Made by a program: the position numbers and the translations under genes. The notes beneath the pieces were generated by a model. The model saw only the letters and a list, made by a program, of their open reading frames with translations, searched no databases and had not been told where the DNA came from. A DNA stretch of 64,000 bases from Brucellaceae bacterium (lineage in GTDB: Bacteria; Pseudomonadota; Alphaproteobacteria; Rhizobiales; Rhizobiaceae): contig JACKJW010000003.1 of the NCBI GenBank assembly GCA_020637755.1, positions 62,001-126,000 of the forward strand. Direction: 5' to 3'. This document shows positions 52,648 to 60,370 of this stretch, piece after piece (the stretch's first letter is position 1; every line of letters begins with the position of its first letter).

Positions 52648-53550
52648 ATGTACGACAAATCCGACCCGCGTGCGTCCTTGGCGCCGGCAAAACCGGGCAG
52701 CATGCTGTCGCAGACAGGTCTGATTGCCGAGGCCCAAGAGGCGCGATTTTATGATTCTGCTCCTCAGGTGGATGACACCAACGGCAAGACGTGGCTTCAT
52801 CGCGGCCACAATTTCCTGACGGCCTATTCCCAGGCCAGGGCCGGTGCGACCTTCACGCGCGTGGACCAGGTGGACGAGTACTGCGTGCTTCTGCCGCAGA
52901 GCGGCGCCGATATCACGTGGGACGGGGTCACCGTTTCGGTTCCCGGTTTCTCCATTGCCTTCGTCCCCGCCGGCGACAGTTCCGTGACCGTCACGAGCGG
53001 CGGGGAAATTGTGCGGATATTTTCCACCCGGAGCGAAGATCTGGCATCAGCTTGCGGCAATGCAGGCGGCTACGACACACCGCGCTGGCACATTCCGGCA
53101 TTTGTTCCCTGGCCTGAACCGGCAGGCGGATGGAAAGTCCGGCATTATTCTCTGGATGTCCCGAAGGAAGCGGGCCGGTTTGGCCGTATCTTCCGCTGCA
53201 CCACGCTGATGGTGAACGTGCTCGATCCCTTTGAAGGTCCGCGCGACCCATCGAAGATGTCGCCGCATCACCACGATGATTTTGAACAGGGGTCGCTCGC
53301 CCTCGCAGGGGAGTTCACCCACTATTTGCGCTGGCCGTGGACAAGCGACATGGCCGATTGGCGCGCGGACCAGGCCCTGAAGATGGGGTCCCCATCCCTG
53401 CTGGTCATTCCGCCACCGGTCATCCACACAACCCAGGCCACCGGTGCCGGCAGCAATTTCCTGGTCGATATCTTCAGCCCGCCGCGCGACGACTTTTCCG
53501 CCAAGCCGGGCTGGATCCTGAATGCCGCAGACTACCCGATGCCGCAATAG
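52648..53550 (+). CDS. Cupin-like catabolic protein of unknown function
   Basis: The 300-residue protein contains a C-terminal metal-site-like segment SPHHHDDFEQGSLAL with GEFTHYLRWPW, as in cupins (His-His-Glu followed by a later His), and an N-terminal half that looks like a second beta-barrel. GGAGG precedes the start at 52648. It is the first gene of the TRAP operon, so an isomerase or sensor for the transported acid is plausible. I do not recognise a characterised homologue. Confidence 0.65.
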   Translation: MYDKSDPRASLAPAKPGSMLSQTGLIAEAQEARFYDSAPQVDDTNGKTWLHRGHNFLTAYSQARAGATFTRVDQVDEYCVLLPQSGADITWDGVTVSVPGFSIAFVPAGDSSVTVTSGGEIVRIFSTRSEDLASACGNAGGYDTPRWHIPAFVPWPEPAGGWKVRHYSLDVPKEAGRFGRIFRCTTLMVNVLDPFEGPRDPSKMSPHHHDDFEQGSLALAGEFTHYLRWPWTSDMADWRADQALKMGSPSLLVIPPPVIHTTQATGAGSNFLVDIFSPPRDDFSAKPGWILNAADYPMPQ

Positions 53551-53620
53551 CCTGCCGGCCGTTCAAGCAGATGGAGCCAACATGCGTTGCTCCGGTCAAT
53601 TTCTCAGGGAGGAAAACCAG

Positions 53621-54616
53621 ATGATCACCAGAAGAACTCTATTGCAGGCAGGCGCAGCACTCGGCGCTACCTTAGCCATGCCTTATGTCGCGCGGGCCGC
53701 CGGCAAGACCATGCGGATCGCCCACGGCGCCAGCGAAGTGCATCCGGGCCATGTCCTGGCCACCAGCTTCGCGGAAGGGCTGGAGAAGCTGCTGCCCGGC
53801 GCTTTTGATGTCCAGATCTTCCCAAATCGTCAACTTGGCGATGACAAGCAGCTTCTGGAAGGTACGGTCGCCGGCACCATGGACGTTACCGCTGTGTCGG
53901 GCGTCCTGATCCCGCTGGTTACCGGACGGCCGGCAATGAATGCCTGGCAATTGCCGTTTCTGGTCAAGGACTACGACCATTTCGGCGCCCTTTCCAACGG
54001 CGAAATCGGTCGGAAGATCCTCGATGACCTGCGGCCTGCCGGCCTGATCGGCCTCGCCACGGCGGATACGGGACAGCGCAACTTCCTTTCAGTGAAAAAG
54101 CAGGTCACGTCGGTGCCCGATTTCGCCGGATTGAAGACCCGGATCGTCCCCGTCCCGTTGCACAAGCAGATCTGGGAAACGGTTGGCACGTCGCCCGTCG
54201 GCCTGCCCTACGGCGAAGTCTATGGCGCGCTTGAAACCGGTGTCATCGACGCGGTGGAAATCAACGTTTCCTCGATGCTGGGCGAGAACCTTTGGGAAGT
54301 CGGCAAGCACTTCACACTGACCGGTCACTACCCGTGGCACATGGCGACGATCATGTCGCAGCGCTACTGGGATACGTTGAGCGCGGAAGAGCAGGCGGCT
54401 GTGGTCGAGGCCGGCAAGCAGTCCATCAGCAAGACCCTCGATTACGCGAAGACGCAGGACCTGGAAGGCCGCGAAGAACTGAAGAAGAAGGGCGTCGAGA
54501 TCGGCGAACTTACCGATCTCTCCGTCATGCGCGACAAGGTGTCGGCGATGACCGGGGAATGGGCCGCAAAGGACCCCCTCATCGCAGAACTGGTTGCAGC
54601 CGCGCGGAAGGCCTGA
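53621..54616 (+). CDS. TRAP transporter solute-binding protein (DctP family)
   Basis: The 331-residue periplasmic protein has a Tat-like leader (ITRRTLLQAGAALGATL). The DctP fold follows, with IAHGASEVHPGH, FPNRQLGDDKQLLEG, LKTRIVPVPLHKQIW (the conserved Arg that binds a carboxylate), and YGALETGVIDAVE. AGGGAGG is upstream. It captures a carboxylated substrate for the DctQM permease. The Met start at 53621 is certain from the leader. Confidence 0.93.
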   Translation: MITRRTLLQAGAALGATLAMPYVARAAGKTMRIAHGASEVHPGHVLATSFAEGLEKLLPGAFDVQIFPNRQLGDDKQLLEGTVAGTMDVTAVSGVLIPLVTGRPAMNAWQLPFLVKDYDHFGALSNGEIGRKILDDLRPAGLIGLATADTGQRNFLSVKKQVTSVPDFAGLKTRIVPVPLHKQIWETVGTSPVGLPYGEVYGALETGVIDAVEINVSSMLGENLWEVGKHFTLTGHYPWHMATIMSQRYWDTLSAEEQAAVVEAGKQSISKTLDYAKTQDLEGREELKKKGVEIGELTDLSVMRDKVSAMTGEWAAKDPLIAELVAAARKA

Positions 54617-54627
54617 TCCTGGTTCAG

Positions 54628-54651
54628 GGCAGGGGCCTTGAGGCTCCTGCC
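54628..54651 (+). terminator. Stem-loop between the binding protein and permease genes
   Basis: GGCAGGGGCC and GGCTCCTGCC pair over 10 bp (one G-T pair) around a TTGA loop, 12 bases after the binding-protein stop. Such hairpins often stabilise the upstream message or reduce readthrough so the binding protein is made in excess over the permease. A short CCATTTTA follows rather than a strong T-run. Confidence 0.6.
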
Positions 54652-54679
54652 CGCCATTTTACCGAAAGCAGGCCAGCCC

Positions 54680-55252
54680 ATGCACGATCACGCCGGTTTC
54701 ATGTCACGACTTGTTGGCGGCTATCTGAGCCTGATCCGATTGCTGGCCGGGGTCAGCATGGCGGCTATTGTCGTCATCATGATTGTTCAGGTCTTCTATC
54801 GCTATGTTCTCGGGGACAGCCTGATCTGGGCAGAGGAACTCTGCCGCTACATTCTTATCTGGCAGACCTTTCTCGTGCTCGGGCTTGCCTACTCGCGCGG
54901 CGAGTTCGTCAATCTGGATTTCCTGCCCGCTGCGTTGTCTCCGCGCGGCAAATGGGTGCTTCGTGCGGTGATGGCGGTACCGATCCTCGTTTTCCTGCTG
55001 GCGATCGCCTGGTACGCCTACGATTTTGCCTCGCGCTTCGACCGGCAGACCATCCCGGCCCTGGATTTCATCTGGACCGCGATTGCCGGCAAGCCGATGG
55101 GGCTGTCCATCCGCTGGGTCTATGTCTCCGTTTCAGTCGGCCTTTTCTTGATGGCGCTGCATGTGGTCGCCGATCTGGTTTCGACGTTCCGGCGGCAGTT
55201 CCGGGACAATCTTCCGGCCGGCCATGACGGCCTGCCCCATGAGGCTGCGTGA
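54680..55252 (+). CDS. TRAP transporter small permease (DctQ family)
   Basis: The 190-residue protein has four predicted helices (about 15-38, 50-70, 90-112, 140-162) and the DctQ hallmark FYRYVLGDSLIWAEELCRY. It pairs with the DctM subunit; its stop codon overlaps the next start as TGATG. Confidence 0.92.
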   Translation: MHDHAGFMSRLVGGYLSLIRLLAGVSMAAIVVIMIVQVFYRYVLGDSLIWAEELCRYILIWQTFLVLGLAYSRGEFVNLDFLPAALSPRGKWVLRAVMAVPILVFLLAIAWYAYDFASRFDRQTIPALDFIWTAIAGKPMGLSIRWVYVSVSVGLFLMALHVVADLVSTFRRQFRDNLPAGHDGLPHEAA

Positions 55253-56523
55253 TGGGTGGTTTTTTCCTGCTTTTTGCCGGGTTTCTGGCATCCGGAATTC
55301 CCATTGCCCTGGCGCTGGGGATTGCAGGAACAGCTTTTCTGTATTTCTCCGGCAACGGCACGATGGTGTTGATGCTGCCCCAGCGAATCCTTGCCGGGGT
55401 TGACCAGTTCGTCCTGTTGACGATTCCGCTGTTCCTGCTTGCCGGAGCATTGATGAATGTCGGCGGAGTCACCGAGCGGATTGTTGCTTTCGCGCGTGCG
55501 ATGGTCGGACACCGGCGCGGTGGCATGTCGTCGGTCTCCATCCTGTCGTCCGGCTTTTTTGCCGGCATCTCCGGAAGCGCCACCGCCGAGGCCTCGGCAC
55601 TTGGGGCAATCCTCATTCCATCCATGTCGAAGCAGGGCATGCCGCCGGCCTATGCGGCCGCATTGATTGCGGTCAGTTCAGTCATGGGTCCGATCATTCC
55701 TCCGTCGATCACCATGATCATCTATGGTGTCTTGTCCGGCACCTCGATCGGACAATTGTTCCTGGCAGGCGTGGTTCCGGGAGCAGGCATCGCCGCCGGG
55801 TTGCTGCTCTATGGCAGTTGGCGTGCCCGCATCGAGGGATTTCCGATCACGGAGAGGATGAATGGAAAGGAGCGGCTTGCCGCAACCAAGAGGACTTTGC
55901 CTGCCCTGTTCCTGCCCCTGATCATCCTGGTTGGCATCAAGACCGGCATTTTCACACCGACGGAAGCGGCAGCCGTGGCAGTCGGCTATGCGCTGATCAT
56001 CGGTTTCTTCTATCGTGACCTGACCATGAAAGGCGTGTGGGAAGCGCTGATCGCCACCGCGCTTGTCTCCTCCTCGATCCTGTTCATCACCTCGATGGCC
56101 AGCATTGTCTCGTTCGTCTTCACGCTGGAACAGGTGCCCAAGCTGATTGCCGATCAAATGCTCTCGATCACGCAAAACCGCTGGGCGATCCTGATCCTAC
56201 TCAACATCTTCCTCCTTATCCTGGGGATGTTCCTCGAGCCGATTTCCATCCTGATCCTCACCATGCCGATCCTGTTGAAGTTCCAGGCGATGATTGGAAT
56301 GGAGCCGGTGCATTTTGGCACCATGGTGGTGCTGAACGTGGTGATCGGGATGGCGACGCCACCGGTTGGCATCCTGTTGTTCATCACATCCGCGATCTCC
56401 GGAGAGCCGGTCACACGGGTCATTCGCGAGGCCTTGCCGCTGATCGGCATATGCCTGCTGGTTCTTGCGGCAATTGCTCTGATACCACAACTGACCTTGT
56501 TCCTGCCTGGCCAGCTGTTCTGA
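55252..56523 (+). CDS. TRAP transporter large permease (DctM family)
   Basis: The 423-residue polytopic protein has LLTIPLFLLAGALMNVGGV, GFFAGISGSATAEASALG, VMGPIIPPSITMIIYGV, and a late GMATPPVGILLF, all DctM signatures. It is the Na+-dependent translocating subunit. Start is the ATG at 55252 (an in-frame GTG precedes it). Confidence 0.93.
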   Translation: MGGFFLLFAGFLASGIPIALALGIAGTAFLYFSGNGTMVLMLPQRILAGVDQFVLLTIPLFLLAGALMNVGGVTERIVAFARAMVGHRRGGMSSVSILSSGFFAGISGSATAEASALGAILIPSMSKQGMPPAYAAALIAVSSVMGPIIPPSITMIIYGVLSGTSIGQLFLAGVVPGAGIAAGLLLYGSWRARIEGFPITERMNGKERLAATKRTLPALFLPLIILVGIKTGIFTPTEAAAVAVGYALIIGFFYRDLTMKGVWEALIATALVSSSILFITSMASIVSFVFTLEQVPKLIADQMLSITQNRWAILILLNIFLLILGMFLEPISILILTMPILLKFQAMIGMEPVHFGTMVVLNVVIGMATPPVGILLFITSAISGEPVTRVIREALPLIGICLLVLAAIALIPQLTLFLPGQLF

Positions 56524-56857
56524 ACGAATACCGCTGATGCGTTTTCGGCCAGAATGGCGGCACAGAGCCTCATGCACGAACCCGCTACGCGTGAGGGGCA
56601 ACGCGCCACCGGTCCAGATGGCGCAATCCGTCCAGCGCGGCTTTTCCATGTCCGGTGTATGGCGGTAGGGGTGGTGGAAAAAGGCTGGCTGTGCAATTTG
56701 CTCGGAGGGTCCTAGGCTTTGCCAGCTCGATGGAAATAGTCGAAAAAAGCGATGCGATTGCGCGAAAAATGCTAGGAAAACAGCGACTTGCCGAGTTGCT
56801 TGGCCGATACAAGGAATGATCACCTGTCAGGCCAAACCAGCAGTTAGGTAGCGTTTT

Positions 56858-56943
56858 CGGGCGTATTCCATGCCGTAATACGGGAGTGAATTGCCGTTAT
56901 CCGGGATCGCATTGTCGTTAACCGGGATCGGATTGCCGAATTG
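56858..56943. repeat. Degenerate 21-bp tandem repeats
   Basis: Three consecutive 21-base units start at 56881, 56902 and 56923. Each begins with CGGGA and contains an ATTG(C/T)CG core; a fourth, more diverged 23-base copy begins at 56858. The arrangement resembles the multiple terminal transposase-binding repeats of IS21-like elements, so this may be an element end or remnant; that link is inference. Confidence 0.6.
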
Positions 56944-57091
56944 CGAACATCGAGTGTGCTTTGGTGAGCGTTGCGAGCGTACTCGTGAGACCGGAGTCGC
57001 GGTATTCGCGCGATCCCGGCGAATTCTGCACCTTCGTGATTTACGATTGCCGCTTTGCGACTGGGCCCCTCGTGACAGCCCGAAATCACAA

Positions 57092-57117
57092 CACGTGACC
57101 CTTCACGGGTTAACGTG
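57092..57117. repeat. Interrupted inverted repeat in the junction region
   Basis: CACGT-g-ACCC pairs with GGGT-ta-ACGTG around a 5-base loop, giving 9 bp in two blocks. There is no T-run, so it is not a terminator. It may be a protein-binding or recombination site at the border of the AT-rich insert. Confidence 0.4.
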
Positions 57118-57432
57118 CAAAGAGTCTGCGGTCTGGTCCCAAGAGATTGACCACGAACTGTCTCCCCATTTGGCTGCGGCGTTGGCTCATTCAGGGGATC
57201 AGATCACGTCTAGAAAGCTCGGAGCTATTCACATTGCGACCGAAAAGCGCTTCAAATTATCCCTCCCGAAAATCAAAAAACATTGGCCACGTCGCAGATG
57301 ATGTATATTCTCTAGCTAATGAAACATACACTTTAGGCAAGGAGCACACGACTCACACATAATTTTCGAAACCCATTGCATAGACATAACGCTTCATGCC
57401 AATCAAAATTGGCGAAATAGAGAATAATATTC

Positions 57433-58815
57433 ATGTTAAAAATACTTTTTGTACACATCTCCAAAATTACAGAAAAGTTATTCTATAATAATTATTCCAT
57501 TTTTGGGAAACGAGTAAATTATATAAATGCGGTATTCATAATGTTTACATTATTTTCTATGGAAAAATTTGCATATTCTGCTGACTTTATGATGGCAGCG
57601 ATCGAAAATGAAAAACAGATCCAAATAATTGAGAATGATACAAGATGTCATTACCATCTAACTGGAAGCATTGAACGGGGTGATCTGGAAAAAATCAAAA
57701 AATACAACGAACAAGAAGAACTAAAGTGGAAAACAATATGCCTAGACAGTCCTGGCGGTTATCTAAATGAAGCAATATTGATAGCAAAATATTTAATAGA
57801 AAATTATATCGGAACAAGAGTTGATTCGGGTGCGTCCTGTTTATCAGCGTGCGCTTGGGTATTTATGGCAGGAAGCACGGCCGGCGATGAAGATAGAACG
57901 CTAATTTCTAGATCCATGCACCCAAACGGAAAATTAGGATTCCACGCGCCATCTTTAACAGTTCCTGAGAGCGTAGAAATTACTCCTAATATTATCTCAA
58001 AATCATACAATACAGCAATAAATACGATTGCAAAACTAGTTGAAGATTTATTTATATCTAATGATATTAATAGATTTGAACGGGTAAAATATCAACTTTT
58101 TCTAGAATTCTTAAAAACACCAAGTGAGAAAATTTTTTATATAGACGATGTGGAAAAAGCTGGGCGATGGTCAATAAGAATTGACCCAATAAAAATTGAA
58201 GTAAAGCCTTCAAAAGAATTTCTCTTTCGCGCTTGTTTGAATGCATCTTTTTGGAATGATGATAAATCGGCAGTAAAATATTACTGGGATGGAGAGGAAT
58301 CATTTAAAGTAGCAATAAGAGATAAATATGCATACCGACTTCAGATAGTTGTAAATCCAGAATATGGCCCCGTCTGTGATATTGAATTTAAAACTGATAG
58401 TGTAGGTTACATCAGAGAATTCGACATTTCTCTGGATGGAAATAGAATTCCAGCATACGAATTTGGAGGAATAGACAAGAGGTTGATTCTCATTGATGGC
58501 AGTTTACCAATAAAGACATTGGCGAAAATATATATAGAAAACAATATTAATGATATTGGGCAAGAATCACATACATGCGTAGTGATGAATTCCATTGGTA
58601 GCGTCATAGACAGGGAAATATGCTCAATAGAAAATTCAGAGATAAAAAATAGAAAGATTACATATTTTATATGGCCATCCGGGGCAAAGAGTGTGCTAGA
58701 TAATAATAACGGGAAATTGTTATTTAATGGATCAGAACCGGAAATTGTCGAAAAATACTCATGGGCACATTGCTATAAAAATAGTAGTACAGGTAATACT
58801 TTTTGTCATGACTAG
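57433..58815 (+). CDS. AT-rich foreign gene for an exported ClpP-like protein (COG3904 type)
   Basis: The 460-residue protein has a hydrophobic signal-like segment (about 31-50). The ClpP-like domain has LDSPGGYLNEA (105-115), SCLSACAW with probable nucleophile Ser138, and LGFHAP with His171. This is the same order as in the protein at 11529-12977, but sequence is otherwise very diverged. The C-terminal 270 residues are beta-rich and end in a Cys-containing CYKN...TFCHD tail. Composition is strikingly AT-rich and rich in AAA, ATA and TTA codons, unlike every other gene here, which implies recent transfer. Its TAG stop coincides with the first bases of the adjacent IS element. RBS is weak. Confidence 0.78.
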   Translation: MLKILFVHISKITEKLFYNNYSIFGKRVNYINAVFIMFTLFSMEKFAYSADFMMAAIENEKQIQIIENDTRCHYHLTGSIERGDLEKIKKYNEQEELKWKTICLDSPGGYLNEAILIAKYLIENYIGTRVDSGASCLSACAWVFMAGSTAGDEDRTLISRSMHPNGKLGFHAPSLTVPESVEITPNIISKSYNTAINTIAKLVEDLFISNDINRFERVKYQLFLEFLKTPSEKIFYIDDVEKAGRWSIRIDPIKIEVKPSKEFLFRACLNASFWNDDKSAVKYYWDGEESFKVAIRDKYAYRLQIVVNPEYGPVCDIEFKTDSVGYIREFDISLDGNRIPAYEFGGIDKRLILIDGSLPIKTLAKIYIENNINDIGQESHTCVVMNSIGSVIDREICSIENSEIKNRKITYFIWPSGAKSVLDNNNGKLLFNGSEPEIVEKYSWAHCYKNSSTGNTFCHD

Positions 58816-58827
58816 AGCCCATCCGGT

Positions 58828-59787
58828 TCATGTTGGATCATATCCGCAGGCTGCGAAGTAGTTTGCACATATTAGAGCCTCGACCGTATCTGTTACGCCG
58901 TAGGGCGCGGGTTGAGCAACCGGTGCAGACGCGAAGCCCGTGTCAAGCGAAGCGTCGTAGCCGGTTGCGGTGAGGGTTCCGGCGAATGCCGCCGGGGTCT
59001 GGTAGCCGAGCGAGGAGTGTGGCCTCGCGGTGTTGAAATCCTCTCTCCATTCGGCGATGGCGCTGCGCGCATGATCTATGCTGAAGAACAAGCTCTCGTT
59101 CAGAAGCTCGTCCCGCATCCGTCCGTTGAAGCTCTCAACATAACCGTTTTGCATCGGCTTGCCGAGCGCGATGTAGTGCCATTCGACTCGGTGATCCTTT
59201 GACCAGGCAAGGATGGCATTCGAGGTGAACTCGGTGCCATGGTCGGAAACGATAATGTCGGGCTTGCCGCGACGGGCGATCAGGTCGGTCAGTTCACGTG
59301 CCACCCGGCGACCGGAGATCGACGTGTCCGGGATCGCAGCCAGACACTTGCGTGTCACGTCATTGACAATGTTCAGCACCCGAAAGCGCCGTCCGCAGGC
59401 GAACTGGTCGTGCACGAAGTCCAATGACCATCGCGCATTCGGTCTCGCCTCGACAAGGATCGGCGCCCGCGTGCCCACCGCTCGTCGCCGCGCCCGGCGC
59501 TTGCGAACCGTCAACCCTTCCTCCCGGTAGAGCCGATAGATGCGATTGATTCCCGACGGCTCGCCCTCCCGCCGTAGCAGGATGAATGGCCGCCGATAGC
59601 GAAACCGCCGTCGCTCATTGGCAATCTCGCGCAGCCTGCCGCGCAATTCCGTCTCCGGCGGACGGCAGGACCGGTAGCGCACCATCTTGCGATCGGCACC
59701 GACGAAGGAACAGGCCCGACGCTCCGATAGGCCCATGACAGCCTGCAGATGCGCAACGGCTTCGCGCTTGGCGGCGGGCCCTACCAT
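58828..59787 (-). CDS. IS3-family transposase OrfB (DDE catalytic domain)
   Basis: The 319-residue integrase-like protein has a HTH_21 region followed by an rve domain: Asp in WSLDFVHDQF, Asp in VSDHGTEFTS, and Glu in VESFNGRMRDELLNE, the DDE triad. It is expected to be made mainly as an OrfAB fusion by -1 frameshifting at the run of eight A residues (minus strand) at 59787-59794. The first codon printed here, ATG at 59787, is part of that slippery site. Confidence 0.93.
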   Translation of the reverse strand: MVGPAAKREAVAHLQAVMGLSERRACSFVGADRKMVRYRSCRPPETELRGRLREIANERRRFRYRRPFILLRREGEPSGINRIYRLYREEGLTVRKRRARRRAVGTRAPILVEARPNARWSLDFVHDQFACGRRFRVLNIVNDVTRKCLAAIPDTSISGRRVARELTDLIARRGKPDIIVSDHGTEFTSNAILAWSKDHRVEWHYIALGKPMQNGYVESFNGRMRDELLNESLFFSIDHARSAIAEWREDFNTARPHSSLGYQTPAAFAGTLTATGYDASLDTGFASAPVAQPAPYGVTDTVEALICANYFAACGYDPT

Positions 59788-60064
59788 TTTTTTTATAGTG
59801 GGAGCCCGCAGGGCGGACGTCGCGAAGTGCCGATGCTTCCAGCATCTGGTCGGCGAGCAGCTTCTTCAGCTTCGCATTCTTGTCTTCCAGAGCCTTCAGG
59901 CGCTTGGCGTCGGACACGTCCATCCCGCCATACTTCGCCTTCCAGTTATAAAGGGTCGCCTCGCTGACCCCGTGCTTGCGAGCCAGATCGGCCGCCTTCG
60001 CACCAGCCGCGTGCTCTCGGAGCACCGTGATGATCTGTTCTTCCGTGAACCGTTTCTGCTTCAT
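59615..60064 (-). CDS. IS3-family transposase OrfA (HTH, leucine-zipper)
   Basis: The 149-residue product has a HTH_Tnp_1 domain (KRFTEEQIITVLREH ... VSEATLYNWKAKYGG) and a heptad region (AKRLKALEDKNAKLKKLL). After the A8 run the zero frame continues about 55 residues of non-family sequence to its stop, whereas the -1 frame continues KKMVGPAAKREAV into OrfB. It binds the element ends. Confidence 0.92.
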   Translation of the reverse strand: MKQKRFTEEQIITVLREHAAGAKAADLARKHGVSEATLYNWKAKYGGMDVSDAKRLKALEDKNAKLKKLLADQMLEASALRDVRPAGSHYKKNGRARRQARSRCASAGCHGPIGASGLFLRRCRSQDGALPVLPSAGDGIARQAARDCQ

Positions 60065-60102
60065 CTGTCCGTCCTTGAATCAAGGCCGGACTCTAACTCC
60101 AA

Positions 60103-60276
60103 ATGGAGAAAAAACTCAGTGGCAGGTCAATGCCCCCCACTCAGCGGCATCTTGTATGCCATGGCGGTTCTATAGAACCAAACGGTGGGTGTATCGATCC
60201 GGGATCAGAGCAGACCTATTTCAATGGAAAGGATTACGCCGAACTGTTGCATGAGGAGAAGTGCCTGAGCCATTGA
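60103..60276 (+). pseudogene. Short open frame right of the IS, possible tail of a disrupted gene
   Basis: The 57-codon frame begins at the IS edge. Its second half (HGGSIEPNGGCIDPG, YFNGKDYAELL, ending EEKCLSH) reads like the end of a real Cys-containing secreted protein, but no ribosome site or signal peptide is present. It may be what remains of a gene broken by the IS or by an associated deletion. The N-terminal part probably derives from the IS end. I cannot name the protein. Confidence 0.35.
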
Positions 60277-60370
60277 TAAGAAATATCAGTGAATTGTTGC
60301 CGACCGTGTTGTGAGGTGCCAATGTATTTCCCGAACCGGAGACTGTCAGTCGGAGAGCCTGGGAAATTCG

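Larger units (their letters stand above)
56524..57432. other. Gene-poor junction between core-like and accessory DNA
   Basis: No confident gene lies in these 909 bases. An open stretch ending at 56819 (SSMEIVEKSDAIARKML and following) looks like the tail of a lost protein. Degenerate 21-bp repeats lie at 56858-56943 and an inverted repeat at 57092-57117. A plus-strand open frame at 56891-57301 has no recognisable product. Base composition falls sharply towards AT from about 57200. Confidence 0.6.
58813..60095 (-). mobile_element. IS3-family insertion sequence (IS407-like OrfAB)
   Basis: The element carries orfA and orfB on the minus strand with a frameshift site between them. Outward-in, the two ends read TAGAGCCCATCC (58813) and TAGAGTCCGGCC (60095), a short imperfect terminal repeat matching at 9 of 12 positions. 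No clear 3-4 bp target duplication was found, so the ends are approximate; the right end might extend to 60129 (TGACCTGCC inward). Both open frames are intact, so it may be active. Confidence 0.8.

Noticed and set aside
56858..56943. Possible CRISPR array
   Set aside because: Units are contiguous without unique spacers and are too diverged, so this is a tandem repeat and not an array.
56891..57301. 136-codon plus-strand open frame in the junction region
   Set aside because: Starts inside the 21-bp repeats, has no ribosome site, and its product is not recognisable; its minus-strand counterpart is made of translated repeats.
60274..60288. TGATA-N5-TATCA inverted repeat as a terminator or operator before the giant caspase gene
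   Set aside because: Only five base pairs, no T-run and no promoter elements placed around it; could be chance.
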